Assembly: GCA_000403275.2 (NCBI GenBank) | Contig: KE159598.1 | Coordinates: 1,535,722-1,599,721, forward strand | Direction: 5' to 3' | DNA length: 64,000 nt | DNA from: Lachnospiraceae bacterium 28-4 | GTDB taxonomy: Bacteria; Bacillota; Clostridia; Lachnospirales; Lachnospiraceae | In this document: positions 1-7,948 of the stretch, in pieces | Layout: each line of letters begins with the position of its first letter | Numbering within the stretch: position 1 is the first letter of the stretch | Made by a program: the position numbers and the translations under genes | Notes under the pieces: generated by a model | Told to the model about the DNA's origin: nothing | Databases searched by the model: none | What the model saw: only the letters and a program-made list of their open reading frames with translations

Positions 1-16
1 TCATCCTCTCTCTCCT

Positions 17-1048
17 CTACATTTTACTTAAAACGGTGTATGTTTTTTTTGCTATCTCATCAAGTCTTACTTGATATTTTACAGCGCCAATATCATACGC
101 CACTTTCGGCATTCCATATACGACACAAGTGGACTCATCCTGTCCTATGGTCTGTGCCCCTGCTTTCTTCATAGCCAGAAGCCCTTTCGCTCCATCGCCC
201 CCCATCCCTGTCAGGATGATACCGAGGGCATGAGGCCCCGCCGCGTTCGCCACGGAGTAGAACAGCTCATCTACCGACGGGCAGTGTCCGTTTACTTTTG
301 GCCCCTGTCTGCATTCCACCTGGTAAACGCCGTTCACCTTTACCAGCCGCATATGTCTGTCGCCTCCGGGAGCAATCAATACCTGGCCTCTCATAACTCT
401 GTCACCGGTACACGCCTCTTTTACTTTCACTCTGCACTGGCTATCCAGCCTTTTCGCATACATTTCCGTAAATCCCGGGGGCATATGCTGCACAATCACA
501 ACACCGGGAATATCCTGGCCAAAGTCCTTGACCACAGAAAAAATAGCTTCTGTTCCGCCCGTGGACGCCCCGATTGCCACGATAAGATTATTATCTTTTA
601 ACTGCGTCGGCTGTTGCGCCGTCTGCAGCATTGCCGTCTTTTTAATATTGCTCGTTTTTACGTTAGAGGCTATTTTTACCTTCTCACTCAGTTCATTATG
701 GATGAAATCTTCTATTTGCGCTCGCCCCGTACTTACCGGCTTTGCAACAAAATCCACCGCTCCTGCGTTCAGCGCCTCAAAAACCTTGTCGCTCAATGCG
801 CTGATCACTACTACCGGAATCGGATACTGCGGCATCAATTTCCGCAGAAATTCAATACCATTCATTCTTGGAAGCTCCACATCCAGCGTCATTACATCAG
901 GACGGTATTTGAGAATCGCATCTCTTGCCTCAAAAGGATCCTTCGCCACCGCTACTACCTCAATAGCGGGATCTTTATTCAGATTCTGCACCAACAATTC
1001 CCGAAAAACCAAGGAATCTTCCACTACTAAAACTCTAATTGGACGCAT
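17..1048 (-). CDS. cheB: CheB protein-glutamate methylesterase/deamidase
   Basis: Removes methyl groups from (and deamidates) glutamyl residues of chemoreceptors, resetting them during adaptation. An N-terminal receiver domain (about residues 1-120, starting IRVLVVEDS with the phospho-acceptor in DVMTLDVELP) is followed by a linker and a CheB catalytic domain. The catalytic domain shows the Ser motif GASTGG, the His in VQHMPPGF and the Asp region TGMGGDGAKG. The 343-residue length fits full-length CheB. It lies 15 bp downstream of cheR on the same strand, the normal pairing, so the two should be co-transcribed with the upstream signalling genes. It ends close to the window edge and the operon probably continues to the left. 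Confidence 0.97.
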   Translation of the reverse strand: MRPIRVLVVEDSLVFRELLVQNLNKDPAIEVVAVAKDPFEARDAILKYRPDVMTLDVELPRMNGIEFLRKLMPQYPIPVVVISALSDKVFEALNAGAVDFVAKPVSTGRAQIEDFIHNELSEKVKIASNVKTSNIKKTAMLQTAQQPTQLKDNNLIVAIGASTGGTEAIFSVVKDFGQDIPGVVIVQHMPPGFTEMYAKRLDSQCRVKVKEACTGDRVMRGQVLIAPGGDRHMRLVKVNGVYQVECRQGPKVNGHCPSVDELFYSVANAAGPHALGIILTGMGGDGAKGLLAMKKAGAQTIGQDESTCVVYGMPKVAYDIGAVKYQVRLDEIAKKTYTVLSKM

Positions 1049-1063
1049 ACAATTATTACCCTC

Positions 1064-1870
1064 TTATTTTCTAAAGATTGAAGGACGGATGATCTGAAAA
1101 TCACTGCTGCCCCTGTCCAGCGTTTCCGTCGTACCGATAAACAAATATCCGCCTGGCTCCAGACAGTCATATACTTTTCGAACCAGCTCCTGTTTGGTCG
1201 GGCCGTCGAAATATATCATTACATTGCGCAGAAATACTACATGCATCTTCTTCTTAAAAGGAAACGGATTCATCAAATTGAACTGGCGGAAAAGCACTTC
1301 CTTTTTCAGTTCATCCGTCACCACATATTGATCCTGGCCAGGGAGTTTCTTTAAAAACTGGCGTTTCCATTTGTCCGGCAGCGAATCGATGCTTTCACTT
1401 CTGTAAACGCCCGCAATCGCTTTTTGCAATACTTTGGTGGAAATATCTGTTGCCAGCACTTTCGTATCCCAATTTTTATGATCGGGTCCAAAAAATTCTT
1501 TAAGAACCATTGCGATCATATAAGGCTCTTCTCCTGTGGAAGACGCCCCGCACCAGATACGAAGATCCTTGCGTGCCATTTCCTTATTTTTAAGATAAGG
1601 AAGCACCGTACTTTTAAAATATTCAAAATGTTCGAATTCCCGCATAAAAAAGGTATGATTCGTAGTCAAATGATCGATCAGCTCTTTTTCCAGCTTTCCC
1701 GACGGATCCTTCTGCAAGGCATCCATATAGTCGTTAAAGCTCTGCCAGCCCCCACGTCTCATATAGTTTTCGAGCCTACCATTCATTATAACCTTTTTCT
1801 GGCCCATATCAATACCGTAACGCTTTTTTAAATAATTTGCAATCCTAAAAAACTCCTCATCTGTAATCAA
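1064..1870 (-). CDS. cheR: CheR chemotaxis methyltransferase
   Basis: SAM-dependent methyltransferase that methylates chemoreceptor glutamates, partner of CheB. The N-terminal helical domain (ITDEEFFRIANYLKKRYGI) precedes a Rossmann SAM domain with IWCGASSTGEEPYMIAM, VLATDIS and VVFLRNVMIYF, all typical of CheR. The open frame reaches back to 2029, but the first about 50 residues are hydrophobic and unlike CheR. A GGGGAGG ribosome site sits 9 nt before a TTG at 1870, giving 268 residues, the family's usual size, so I chose that start. ATGs at 1924 and 1930 are alternatives without a visible ribosome site. The gap to the upstream REC/HD-GYP gene is then about 130 bp. Confidence 0.93.
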   Translation of the reverse strand: MITDEEFFRIANYLKKRYGIDMGQKKVIMNGRLENYMRRGGWQSFNDYMDALQKDPSGKLEKELIDHLTTNHTFFMREFEHFEYFKSTVLPYLKNKEMARKDLRIWCGASSTGEEPYMIAMVLKEFFGPDHKNWDTKVLATDISTKVLQKAIAGVYRSESIDSLPDKWKRQFLKKLPGQDQYVVTDELKKEVLFRQFNLMNPFPFKKKMHVVFLRNVMIYFDGPTKQELVRKVYDCLEPGGYLFIGTTETLDRGSSDFQIIRPSIFRK

Positions 1871-2001
1871 ATGCCTCAACCTCCCCAGAGCGCCAGCCTT
1901 TTTTTTCCTTTCCCCGGCAGCCATTATCATTATAATATAAATTATAATATGAATAAAGTAACACGGATACCATCCGTCAATAACACCATTATTTATGATG
2001 T

Positions 2002-3054
2002 TCAGCATAATTGGCGGTAGATCTTGCAATATATATGGAACATATCCGGATCAAACTTGCTGCCCGCATCTTTTTCCATAATGGAAAGAGCCTCATCCAT
2101 GCCGAGCGACGAGCGGTAAGACCGGTTTTCCGTCAAAGCACAATAAACACTGACTAATGATGCTATCCTGGCCGGGAGCGGAATCTCCTCCCCTTTCCGA
2201 CCCTCCGGATAGCCGCTTCCATCCCAGTTTTCATGATGAAAATGGGCAATATCAATAGCCAGCTCTATAAAGTCATTATAATCGCTGCCCGTTCGGATGT
2301 CACTAAGCAATTTCGCACCGATCGTCGTATGCTGCCTTGCAATCTCCGTTTCTTCCTCCGTCAATTTGGAACTTTTCTGCAAAAGTTCCCTCGGGAGGGC
2401 AATATTGCCAATATCGCACAAGGGAGCGGCGATTTCTATTGTATCTATAAAATTATCGGAAATTCTATCTTCGAACATAGGGGAAAGCTGTAGTCCCTGT
2501 GCCAGCGTCCTGCAATTTTTACGCATTCTTTCCGTATGGCCTTTATCAAAATAAGCATTTTCTGCCGCTGCATTTGCCAGGGCATATAATACGTTCTTTT
2601 TCCCCTTCTCAATTTGATCCAGCTGTGTGCTGACAGAAATCTGTAAACGTCTGTTAGTCTCTTTTAGTTCTCTGTTGCTTTCATATAAACGCAGATGTAC
2701 GCCGACTCTCGCCTGTACAACTGCCGGAATAAATGGTTTGGTAATATAATCATCTCCCCCAAGGGAAAAGCCGCGCACAATATCCTGCGCATCCGTATAC
2801 GCGGATATAAAAATAACAGGGATATCTCTCGTTTCCGCATTGTTTTTTACTATCCGGCAAAGCTCATAGCCGTCCATTCCGGGCATGGAAATATCCGACA
2901 AAATAAGGTGCGGCCTGTATTCATATAAAAACTCCAACGCCTGTTCACCGCTTTCTGCCAAAACAGGCTTATAACCCATATCTGCAATAATCTGCTCCAG
3001 GATCACCCGGTTAGTTTCCATATCATCTACGATTAAAATCCGAATAGCGCTCAT
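2002..3054 (-). CDS. Response regulator with degenerate HD-GYP domain
   Basis: A receiver domain (IRILIVDDMETNR, acceptor Asp in LILSDISMPGMDG, Lys in DDYITKPF) is joined to an HD-GYP-like domain (about residues 165-345). HD-GYP proteins normally hydrolyse c-di-GMP. Here the signature HD is replaced: the segment reads PLCDIGNIALP where active members have LHDIGK. The later D-x-x-D segment reads LVSVYCAL instead of IADVYDAL. HHENWDGSGYP is kept. I infer loss of catalysis with retained binding or scaffolding. The start at 3054 follows GGGGAAGG; an upstream ATG at 3087 lacks a ribosome site. It overlaps the kinase gene by 32 bp, so the pair is probably translationally coupled and cognate. Confidence 0.9.
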   Translation of the reverse strand: MSAIRILIVDDMETNRVILEQIIADMGYKPVLAESGEQALEFLYEYRPHLILSDISMPGMDGYELCRIVKNNAETRDIPVIFISAYTDAQDIVRGFSLGGDDYITKPFIPAVVQARVGVHLRLYESNRELKETNRRLQISVSTQLDQIEKGKKNVLYALANAAAENAYFDKGHTERMRKNCRTLAQGLQLSPMFEDRISDNFIDTIEIAAPLCDIGNIALPRELLQKSSKLTEEETEIARQHTTIGAKLLSDIRTGSDYNDFIELAIDIAHFHHENWDGSGYPEGRKGEEIPLPARIASLVSVYCALTENRSYRSSLGMDEALSIMEKDAGSKFDPDMFHIYCKIYRQLC

Positions 3055-4501
3055 TCCTGTCCTTCCCCGGTCCGCTTTCTTCTTCATTTATCAACGCATT
3101 CAGCGTATCATAGGCTGCCGATGCTTTTTCATAATTTTCCTTTTGGACAGCCATCTTTAAACGGAGCGCCGTACTTTTTACCTCCTTCGGCGCTTCGCCG
3201 GTCAGTTGTTTTACCGTGTCGGCAAACATTTCCGCCTTTTCCCAATTCTCCATCTCCAAACAGAGAATCAGTTTCGACAACGTCCGCTTCAAGTTATCCC
3301 TGTTCGACTCGCTGCCGTACTGGCGTATATCGTCTTCCTCCCTATCCCTTACCGGCTTTCGCCGGTCAAAGCCGGAGGATGCTCCCTGGGGAAAACCGGA
3401 TAATGCCGGCATCTCTTCTCCCTCCGGAACCGTTACCCAAATAGAAAATGAAAAATTAGAGCCTTTCCCTTTTTCACTCTCCACCTGGATTGTTCCTCCC
3501 ATCAGCTCCACAAGTTCCTTGCATATATTCAACCCCAGTCCGGTTCCTCCATACTGCCTGGAAATGGAAGCATCCACTTGGGAAAAACTACGGAATAACT
3601 TATCCTCATCCTTCTTATCAATACCGATGCCGGTATCCATCACAAAAAAATACAGTTCTATCTTATCATTGACCTGGGCCGTCTTTACGACTTCCACACT
3701 GATCCGCCCTATCGCCGTGAACTTCATTGCATTGTTAATCAGGTTATTTAATATCTGGACAATGCGGAGTTCATCCCCTATCACGTATTCAGGAATATCT
3801 TCGGACATGGATACCACAAAATCCAGCCCTTTTTCCGTAATTCTTCTGATATGACTGTCCTTTACATAATCCAGCATATTCTTAAAATGGAAACGCTGTG
3901 GATCCAATGTAAACTTACCGGCCTCCAGCTTGGAGAAATCCAGAATATTGTTTATGATCATTCCCATGTTCTCACAACAGCGTTCCATCAAATGCAGATT
4001 TTTTAACTTGCCAGAATCCGTTTCCTCTTCCAGCAGTTCTCTCACATTGCCCAAAATACCATTCACCGGAGTCCGCAATTCATGGGTGACATTGGCCACA
4101 AACTCCGATTTCACTTTCATGGCCTCCTCGGCCTCATATCTTACCTTGGCAACTTCTTTGCTTAAAAACTCTTTTTCCAATATGTCGTTGGCCATACAGA
4201 ACAGCCCGTAACCGCTTCGCACAATCCTAGCCTCCACTGGGAAGCAAGTCTGGTTTTTCCGGTACGCCGACATATTCTCCGCATCCGGCCCCAAATTATA
4301 TTCTGTGGAAAAACCCTTTTCCGTCCTCGCAAAAATCATCGGGAAAATATCACTGATATGTATATGATCCGTTATTTCTCCATATCCCAGCTTTTCCCTT
4401 GCCTCGGCATTCGCGTAGATCAGAATTCCCTTTTCGTCAAACACGAGAACCATCTCCAGCGCATGTTCTACAAGGGATGAAAGAAACTCCTTTTTTTCCA
4501 T
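3023..4501 (-). CDS. PAS-containing sensor histidine kinase with Hpt-like tail
   Basis: Cytoplasmic kinase with no membrane segment visible. Order: PAS domain (about 1-110, LVFDEKGILIYANAEAREKLGYG), short coiled coil, HisKA with the phospho-His in VTHELRTPVNG, then HATPase with the N box (ILNNLINNAMKF) and G boxes (DTGIGIDKK, GGTGLGLNICKELVELMGG). The last about 70 residues form a helical module resembling an Hpt domain, but the expected AHTLKG-type histidine appears as ADTVKQ, so it is probably not phosphorylated. It is flanked by two REC/HD-GYP regulators and followed by cheRB, suggesting a phosphorelay that links c-di-GMP turnover with chemotaxis. The signal is unknown. Confidence 0.93.
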   Translation of the reverse strand: MEKKEFLSSLVEHALEMVLVFDEKGILIYANAEAREKLGYGEITDHIHISDIFPMIFARTEKGFSTEYNLGPDAENMSAYRKNQTCFPVEARIVRSGYGLFCMANDILEKEFLSKEVAKVRYEAEEAMKVKSEFVANVTHELRTPVNGILGNVRELLEEETDSGKLKNLHLMERCCENMGMIINNILDFSKLEAGKFTLDPQRFHFKNMLDYVKDSHIRRITEKGLDFVVSMSEDIPEYVIGDELRIVQILNNLINNAMKFTAIGRISVEVVKTAQVNDKIELYFFVMDTGIGIDKKDEDKLFRSFSQVDASISRQYGGTGLGLNICKELVELMGGTIQVESEKGKGSNFSFSIWVTVPEGEEMPALSGFPQGASSGFDRRKPVRDREEDDIRQYGSESNRDNLKRTLSKLILCLEMENWEKAEMFADTVKQLTGEAPKEVKSTALRLKMAVQKENYEKASAAYDTLNALINEEESGPGKDRNERYSDFNRR

Positions 4502-4532
4502 TATTCCATCCCCCGGATCTTCTCCATCTGTT

Positions 4533-5621
4533 TTATACGAATGTAAACATCTTGATTACTTCTACGATATTAAAGAAATCTTCCTTTGCCAGTTCAAAGC
4601 ATTCCAATACATCCGGTGCGAACTGGCCGCATTCTCCGTTCATGATCATGTCATAAGCCACATTATTTGCATAAGCGCCTTTGTATACTCTGTTGCTTAC
4701 AAGCGCATCATATACGTCCGCAATAGCCACTACTTGTGCGCACAAAGGAATCTCATCCCCCACCAGCTGGTCCGGATATCCCTTGCCATCCCATCTTTCA
4801 TGGTGATGACGGCAGATATCATAGCAATACTGGAAGAATTCATCGTCCTCCTCTTCATTCTGACGGAAATTCTTGAGAATCTCACAACCGATCGTAGTAT
4901 GCTCCTTCATCGTCTCGAACTCTTCTTCCGTCAAGCGTCCCGGTTTTAACAGGATGGCATCCGAAATGCCGATCTTTCCGATATCATGCAAAGCTGCCGC
5001 TCTGGCGATCTGGTCGATCTTTTCCGGCGTCAATCCGTATTTCGGGAAATATTTTGCCATATATTTTAATAATATTCTTGTAAAATATTTGATGCGTTTA
5101 ATATGATCTCCTGTCTCCAGGCTTCTGAATTCCACTACTGCGCTCAAAGCGTCGATCATGAACTCGTTGTTTTTCCTGCTCTTGCTTTCCTGGGCAAGAA
5201 TCTTTTCTTCCTGCTCTTTCAGCTTCTGTTCCATATTGATCTTATTCTGGTACAGTTCGATAATATTGCTGCTTCTTCTCATAACGATATGAGGATAGAA
5301 AGGTTTATGCATTACATCGGCAACTCCATAATTGTAAGCCCTTCCCTCGCTGGACGCAACGGATTCCCCTGTAATCAGTATAACGGGGATTTTATTCAAC
5401 AGGTCGTTCTCCTTCATATACTCTAAAACGCCAAACCCATCCAGTATAGGCATAACGACATCAAGACAGATCAGTACGATATTGTCGTTTTCTTTCAGCC
5501 GCTCGATCGCTTCCTGTCCGTTCGGAGCTTCTATAATGTCATAATCATCGCGGAAAATCTCTCCAAGTATCACTCTGTTAACTTCTTCATCATCAACAAT
5601 CAATATTTGCTGCCTGTTCAT
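4533..5621 (-). CDS. Response regulator with intact HD-GYP c-di-GMP phosphodiesterase domain
   Basis: A receiver domain (ILIVDDEEVNRVI, acceptor in LICLDVVMPILDG, Lys in ADVMHKPF), a coiled-coil linker, then an HD-GYP domain with all expected motifs: LHDIGKIGI, the HTTIG His, RHHHERWDGKGYP and IADVYDALVSNRVYK. Likely hydrolyses c-di-GMP, lowering it when the receiver is phosphorylated. The start at 5621 has GGGAGAA a few bases upstream; the open frame extends to 5654 without a better site. First gene of the minus-strand signalling run, divergent from the KdpD-like gene; the shared about 200-bp AT-rich interval (5622-5823) should hold both promoters. Confidence 0.95.
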   Translation of the reverse strand: MNRQQILIVDDEEVNRVILGEIFRDDYDIIEAPNGQEAIERLKENDNIVLICLDVVMPILDGFGVLEYMKENDLLNKIPVILITGESVASSEGRAYNYGVADVMHKPFYPHIVMRRSSNIIELYQNKINMEQKLKEQEEKILAQESKSRKNNEFMIDALSAVVEFRSLETGDHIKRIKYFTRILLKYMAKYFPKYGLTPEKIDQIARAAALHDIGKIGISDAILLKPGRLTEEEFETMKEHTTIGCEILKNFRQNEEEDDEFFQYCYDICRHHHERWDGKGYPDQLVGDEIPLCAQVVAIADVYDALVSNRVYKGAYANNVAYDMIMNGECGQFAPDVLECFELAKEDFFNIVEVIKMFTFV

Positions 5622-5823
5622 ATTTCTCCCTCTTTTCAATATATTTTCCGGCACTGCGCACCAATCATAATAAGCTTAACATTTTTCAACATAAATGTCA
5701 AAGATTTTTGTAATATTGAGACACAAATTAAGACATAACAATTATATTGCGCCAGCCTTACAAAAATGCTAAAATAAACCATCTGCACCGCCATAGCGGG
5801 CAAACACAGAAAAGGATCGGTTT

Positions 5824-6936
5824 ATGCAGCGTTTTCTTTACTTTTTACTTCCAAAAATTTCCACAAAAAAGAACCGCAGGAAGGATGCACTTATCACCCT
5901 TCTTCTGCTTGCCCTTGCCACGGCGCTTTCCTTCCTTTACTTCAGCGTATCACGAAATTCCGCCAATGTGGCTCTTCTTTATATTCTTGCCCTTGTTTTG
6001 ATCGCCCGCGTCACGGACGGATATTTCTGGGGCATATTCGCATCGATGATCGGCGTTGTCTGCGTCAACTTCCTGTTTACCTACCCCTACTGGGCGTTAA
6101 ACTTCACACTGGCTGGTTATCCTGTTACTTTTATCGGCATGCTCGCCATTTCCTTTATCACCAGCGCTGCCGCCACCCATATGAAACAACAAATGAAGAT
6201 GCTCGCCGAGCGGGAACGGCTTCTGGTGGAAGCGGAAAAAGAAAAAATGCGCGCTAATCTTCTCCGTGCCATCTCCCACGATCTGCGCACCCCCCTGACA
6301 GGTATCATCGGCTCCGGCGCGTCTTATCTGGAAAACGGAGATACTCTTGACGAAAACCAGAAAAAGGAACTGGTGCGGCAAATTTATGAAGACTCCAACT
6401 GGCTTCTGAACATGGTGGAAAACCTTCTGTCAGTCACCCGTATACAGGATGGGGAAGCCAATGTAAACAAGTCCCTGGAATCGGTAGAAGAAGTGGTATC
6501 TGAAGCCGTAATACGTTTAAAAAAACGTCTGCCCGATGCCAAAATCCACGTCAGCGTACCGGACGAACTCATCCTGATTCCCATGGATGCCATCCTCATC
6601 GAACAAGTTTTGATCAACCTGATCGAAAACGCCGTTCTGCATTCTCGGAGTACATTACCCGTTTCCTGTTATGTGGAAAATCTGGACAGCACTATTGTAT
6701 TTCATGTAAGGGATTACGGAATCGGCATCGCACCCGATCGGATACGGACTATTTTTGACGGGACGGCATATACCGGAAATATTTCGGCAGACAGCTCACG
6801 GGGCATGGGCATCGGCCTGTCCATCTGCAAAACGATCATTTCCGCCCATAAAGGCACGATCACAGTTGCTCCCTACCCACAGGGAACCGATTTTTATTTC
6901 TCTCTGCCAAAAGAATCGGACAACTATTCCTTGTAG
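5824..6936 (+). CDS. kdpD: Shortened KdpD-like sensor histidine kinase
   Basis: Membrane kinase resembling the C-terminal half of KdpD. Four hydrophobic segments (about residues 22-115) form a DUF4118-type membrane domain. HisKA (AISHDLRTPLTGIIGSG) and HATPase (LINLIENAVLHS, DYGIGI, GMGIGLSICKTIISAHKG) follow. The N-terminal KdpD ATP-binding and UspA-like domains of full-length KdpD (about 900 residues) are absent; this protein is 370 residues. Followed 42 bp later by a KdpE-like regulator, so the pair forms a two-component system. No kdpFABC potassium pump is in the window, so its target may lie elsewhere or differ from potassium uptake. Confidence 0.92.
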   Translation: MQRFLYFLLPKISTKKNRRKDALITLLLLALATALSFLYFSVSRNSANVALLYILALVLIARVTDGYFWGIFASMIGVVCVNFLFTYPYWALNFTLAGYPVTFIGMLAISFITSAAATHMKQQMKMLAERERLLVEAEKEKMRANLLRAISHDLRTPLTGIIGSGASYLENGDTLDENQKKELVRQIYEDSNWLLNMVENLLSVTRIQDGEANVNKSLESVEEVVSEAVIRLKKRLPDAKIHVSVPDELILIPMDAILIEQVLINLIENAVLHSRSTLPVSCYVENLDSTIVFHVRDYGIGIAPDRIRTIFDGTAYTGNISADSSRGMGIGLSICKTIISAHKGTITVAPYPQGTDFYFSLPKESDNYSL

Positions 6937-6978
6937 AAAAACCAAAAAAAGAACAAAAAAAGAAAGGCATGCAATTTT

Positions 6979-7689
6979 ATGAATGCGAAAACTTATATCG
7001 TCCTTATCGAAGACGAAAAAAATATCTGTAATTTTATAGCTACTACGCTGGCCTCCCATGGCTACAAAACCGCAACTGCCCCGAATGCCCGCGCAGGTTT
7101 GAGCCTGATCACCTCCGGCTGCCCCGATCTCATCCTGCTGGATCTCGGCCTTCCCGACAAAGACGGTATCGAAGTCATCCGGGAAATCCGTACTTGGGCC
7201 AGCATACCGATCATCGTTATTTCCGCCCGCACCCAGGAGCAGGAAAAAGTACTCGCTCTTGACTGCGGCGCAGACGATTATATTACCAAGCCTTTCGGTT
7301 CTTCCGAACTGATGGCCCGCATCCGCACTGCCCTCCGGCACAGCAACCGGCTGCAGACCGGTTCCCTTCTGAACCAGAGGCCCTATCAGGCGGACGGGCT
7401 CGTTATCGACTTCGAAAAGCACCTTGTCACCCTGGAGGGAGAAGATATCCATCTGACCCAGATCGAATTCAAGATCGTCTCCCTTCTCGCCCGCAATTCC
7501 GGCAAAGTGATCACCTATGATTCCATTATTTCTAATGTATGGGGGCCTTATGCCGACGATAATAACCGCATCCTGCGGGTAAATATGGCAAATATCCGCC
7601 GAAAACTGGAACAAAACCCCGCGGAACCCCGTTACATTTTTACGGAAATCGGCATCGGCTACCGTATGCTGGAAGATCAGGACGGTTGA
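6979..7689 (+). CDS. kdpE: KdpE-like OmpR-family response regulator
   Basis: 236-residue transcription factor: receiver domain (VLIEDEKNICNFI, acceptor in LILLDLGLPDKDG, Lys in DDYITKPFG) and OmpR winged-helix DNA-binding domain (LTQIEFKIVSLLARNSGKVITYDSIISNVWG, RVNMANIRRKLE, GIGYRM). Receives phosphate from the kinase encoded just upstream. The start follows GAAAGG at a suitable distance. The name rests on similarity of the pair; the regulated genes are not evident here. Confidence 0.93.
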   Translation: MNAKTYIVLIEDEKNICNFIATTLASHGYKTATAPNARAGLSLITSGCPDLILLDLGLPDKDGIEVIREIRTWASIPIIVISARTQEQEKVLALDCGADDYITKPFGSSELMARIRTALRHSNRLQTGSLLNQRPYQADGLVIDFEKHLVTLEGEDIHLTQIEFKIVSLLARNSGKVITYDSIISNVWGPYADDNNRILRVNMANIRRKLEQNPAEPRYIFTEIGIGYRMLEDQDG

Positions 7690-7739
7690 TGCGCGTTCGC
7701 ATTCCGTCCTGTGATTCCTTGATTTCTTTATTTTTTTAT
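7678..7739. terminator. Convergent terminator between kdpE and copA
   Basis: A hairpin with 8-bp stem CAGGACGG/CCGTCCTG and an inner ATGCG/CGCAT helix begins inside the last codons of kdpE and is followed by a T-rich run to 7739. It can stop kdpE transcripts and may also act on copA transcripts converging from the right. Confidence 0.75.
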
Positions 7740-7948
7740 CCTTTTATTTCCACAACTTCATAACCGGCCTCTGTTACCGCATTTTTGAGTTCCTCTTCCG
7801 GCACTTCCTTGTTCAGAACGATCCTCGCGCTCTTTTCTTCCAGGCTCATCTCCACGGATGCAACGCCTTCCACCGCTTCCAAAGCTTTCTGCACCCTTCC
7901 CGTGCAATGTCCGCAGGACATTCCTTCCACGATCATCGTTTTTGTCAT
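7736..7948 (-). CDS. copZ: CopZ-like copper chaperone, in-frame internal start within copA
   Basis: The last 70 codons of the copA frame form a complete HMA copper-chaperone fold: [15 protein letters not shown] at the start and a GYEVVE ending. Immediately before this ATG the DNA reads AAAGGAGG plus eight bases, a near-ideal ribosome site that a simple internal linker would not need. Either copA and a former separate copZ have fused in frame while the old start persists, or two products are made from one frame. Independent production is inference; the sequence shows the signal. Confidence 0.55.
   Translation of the reverse strand: MTKTMIVEGMSCGHCTGRVQKALEAVEGVASVEMSLEEKSARIVLNKEVPEEELKNAVTEAGYEVVEIKG

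Noticed and set aside
6097-7614. Long minus-strand frames opposite the kdpDE-like genes
   Set aside because: They are antisense shadows of clearly conserved coding sequence, with no start signals or recognisable domains.
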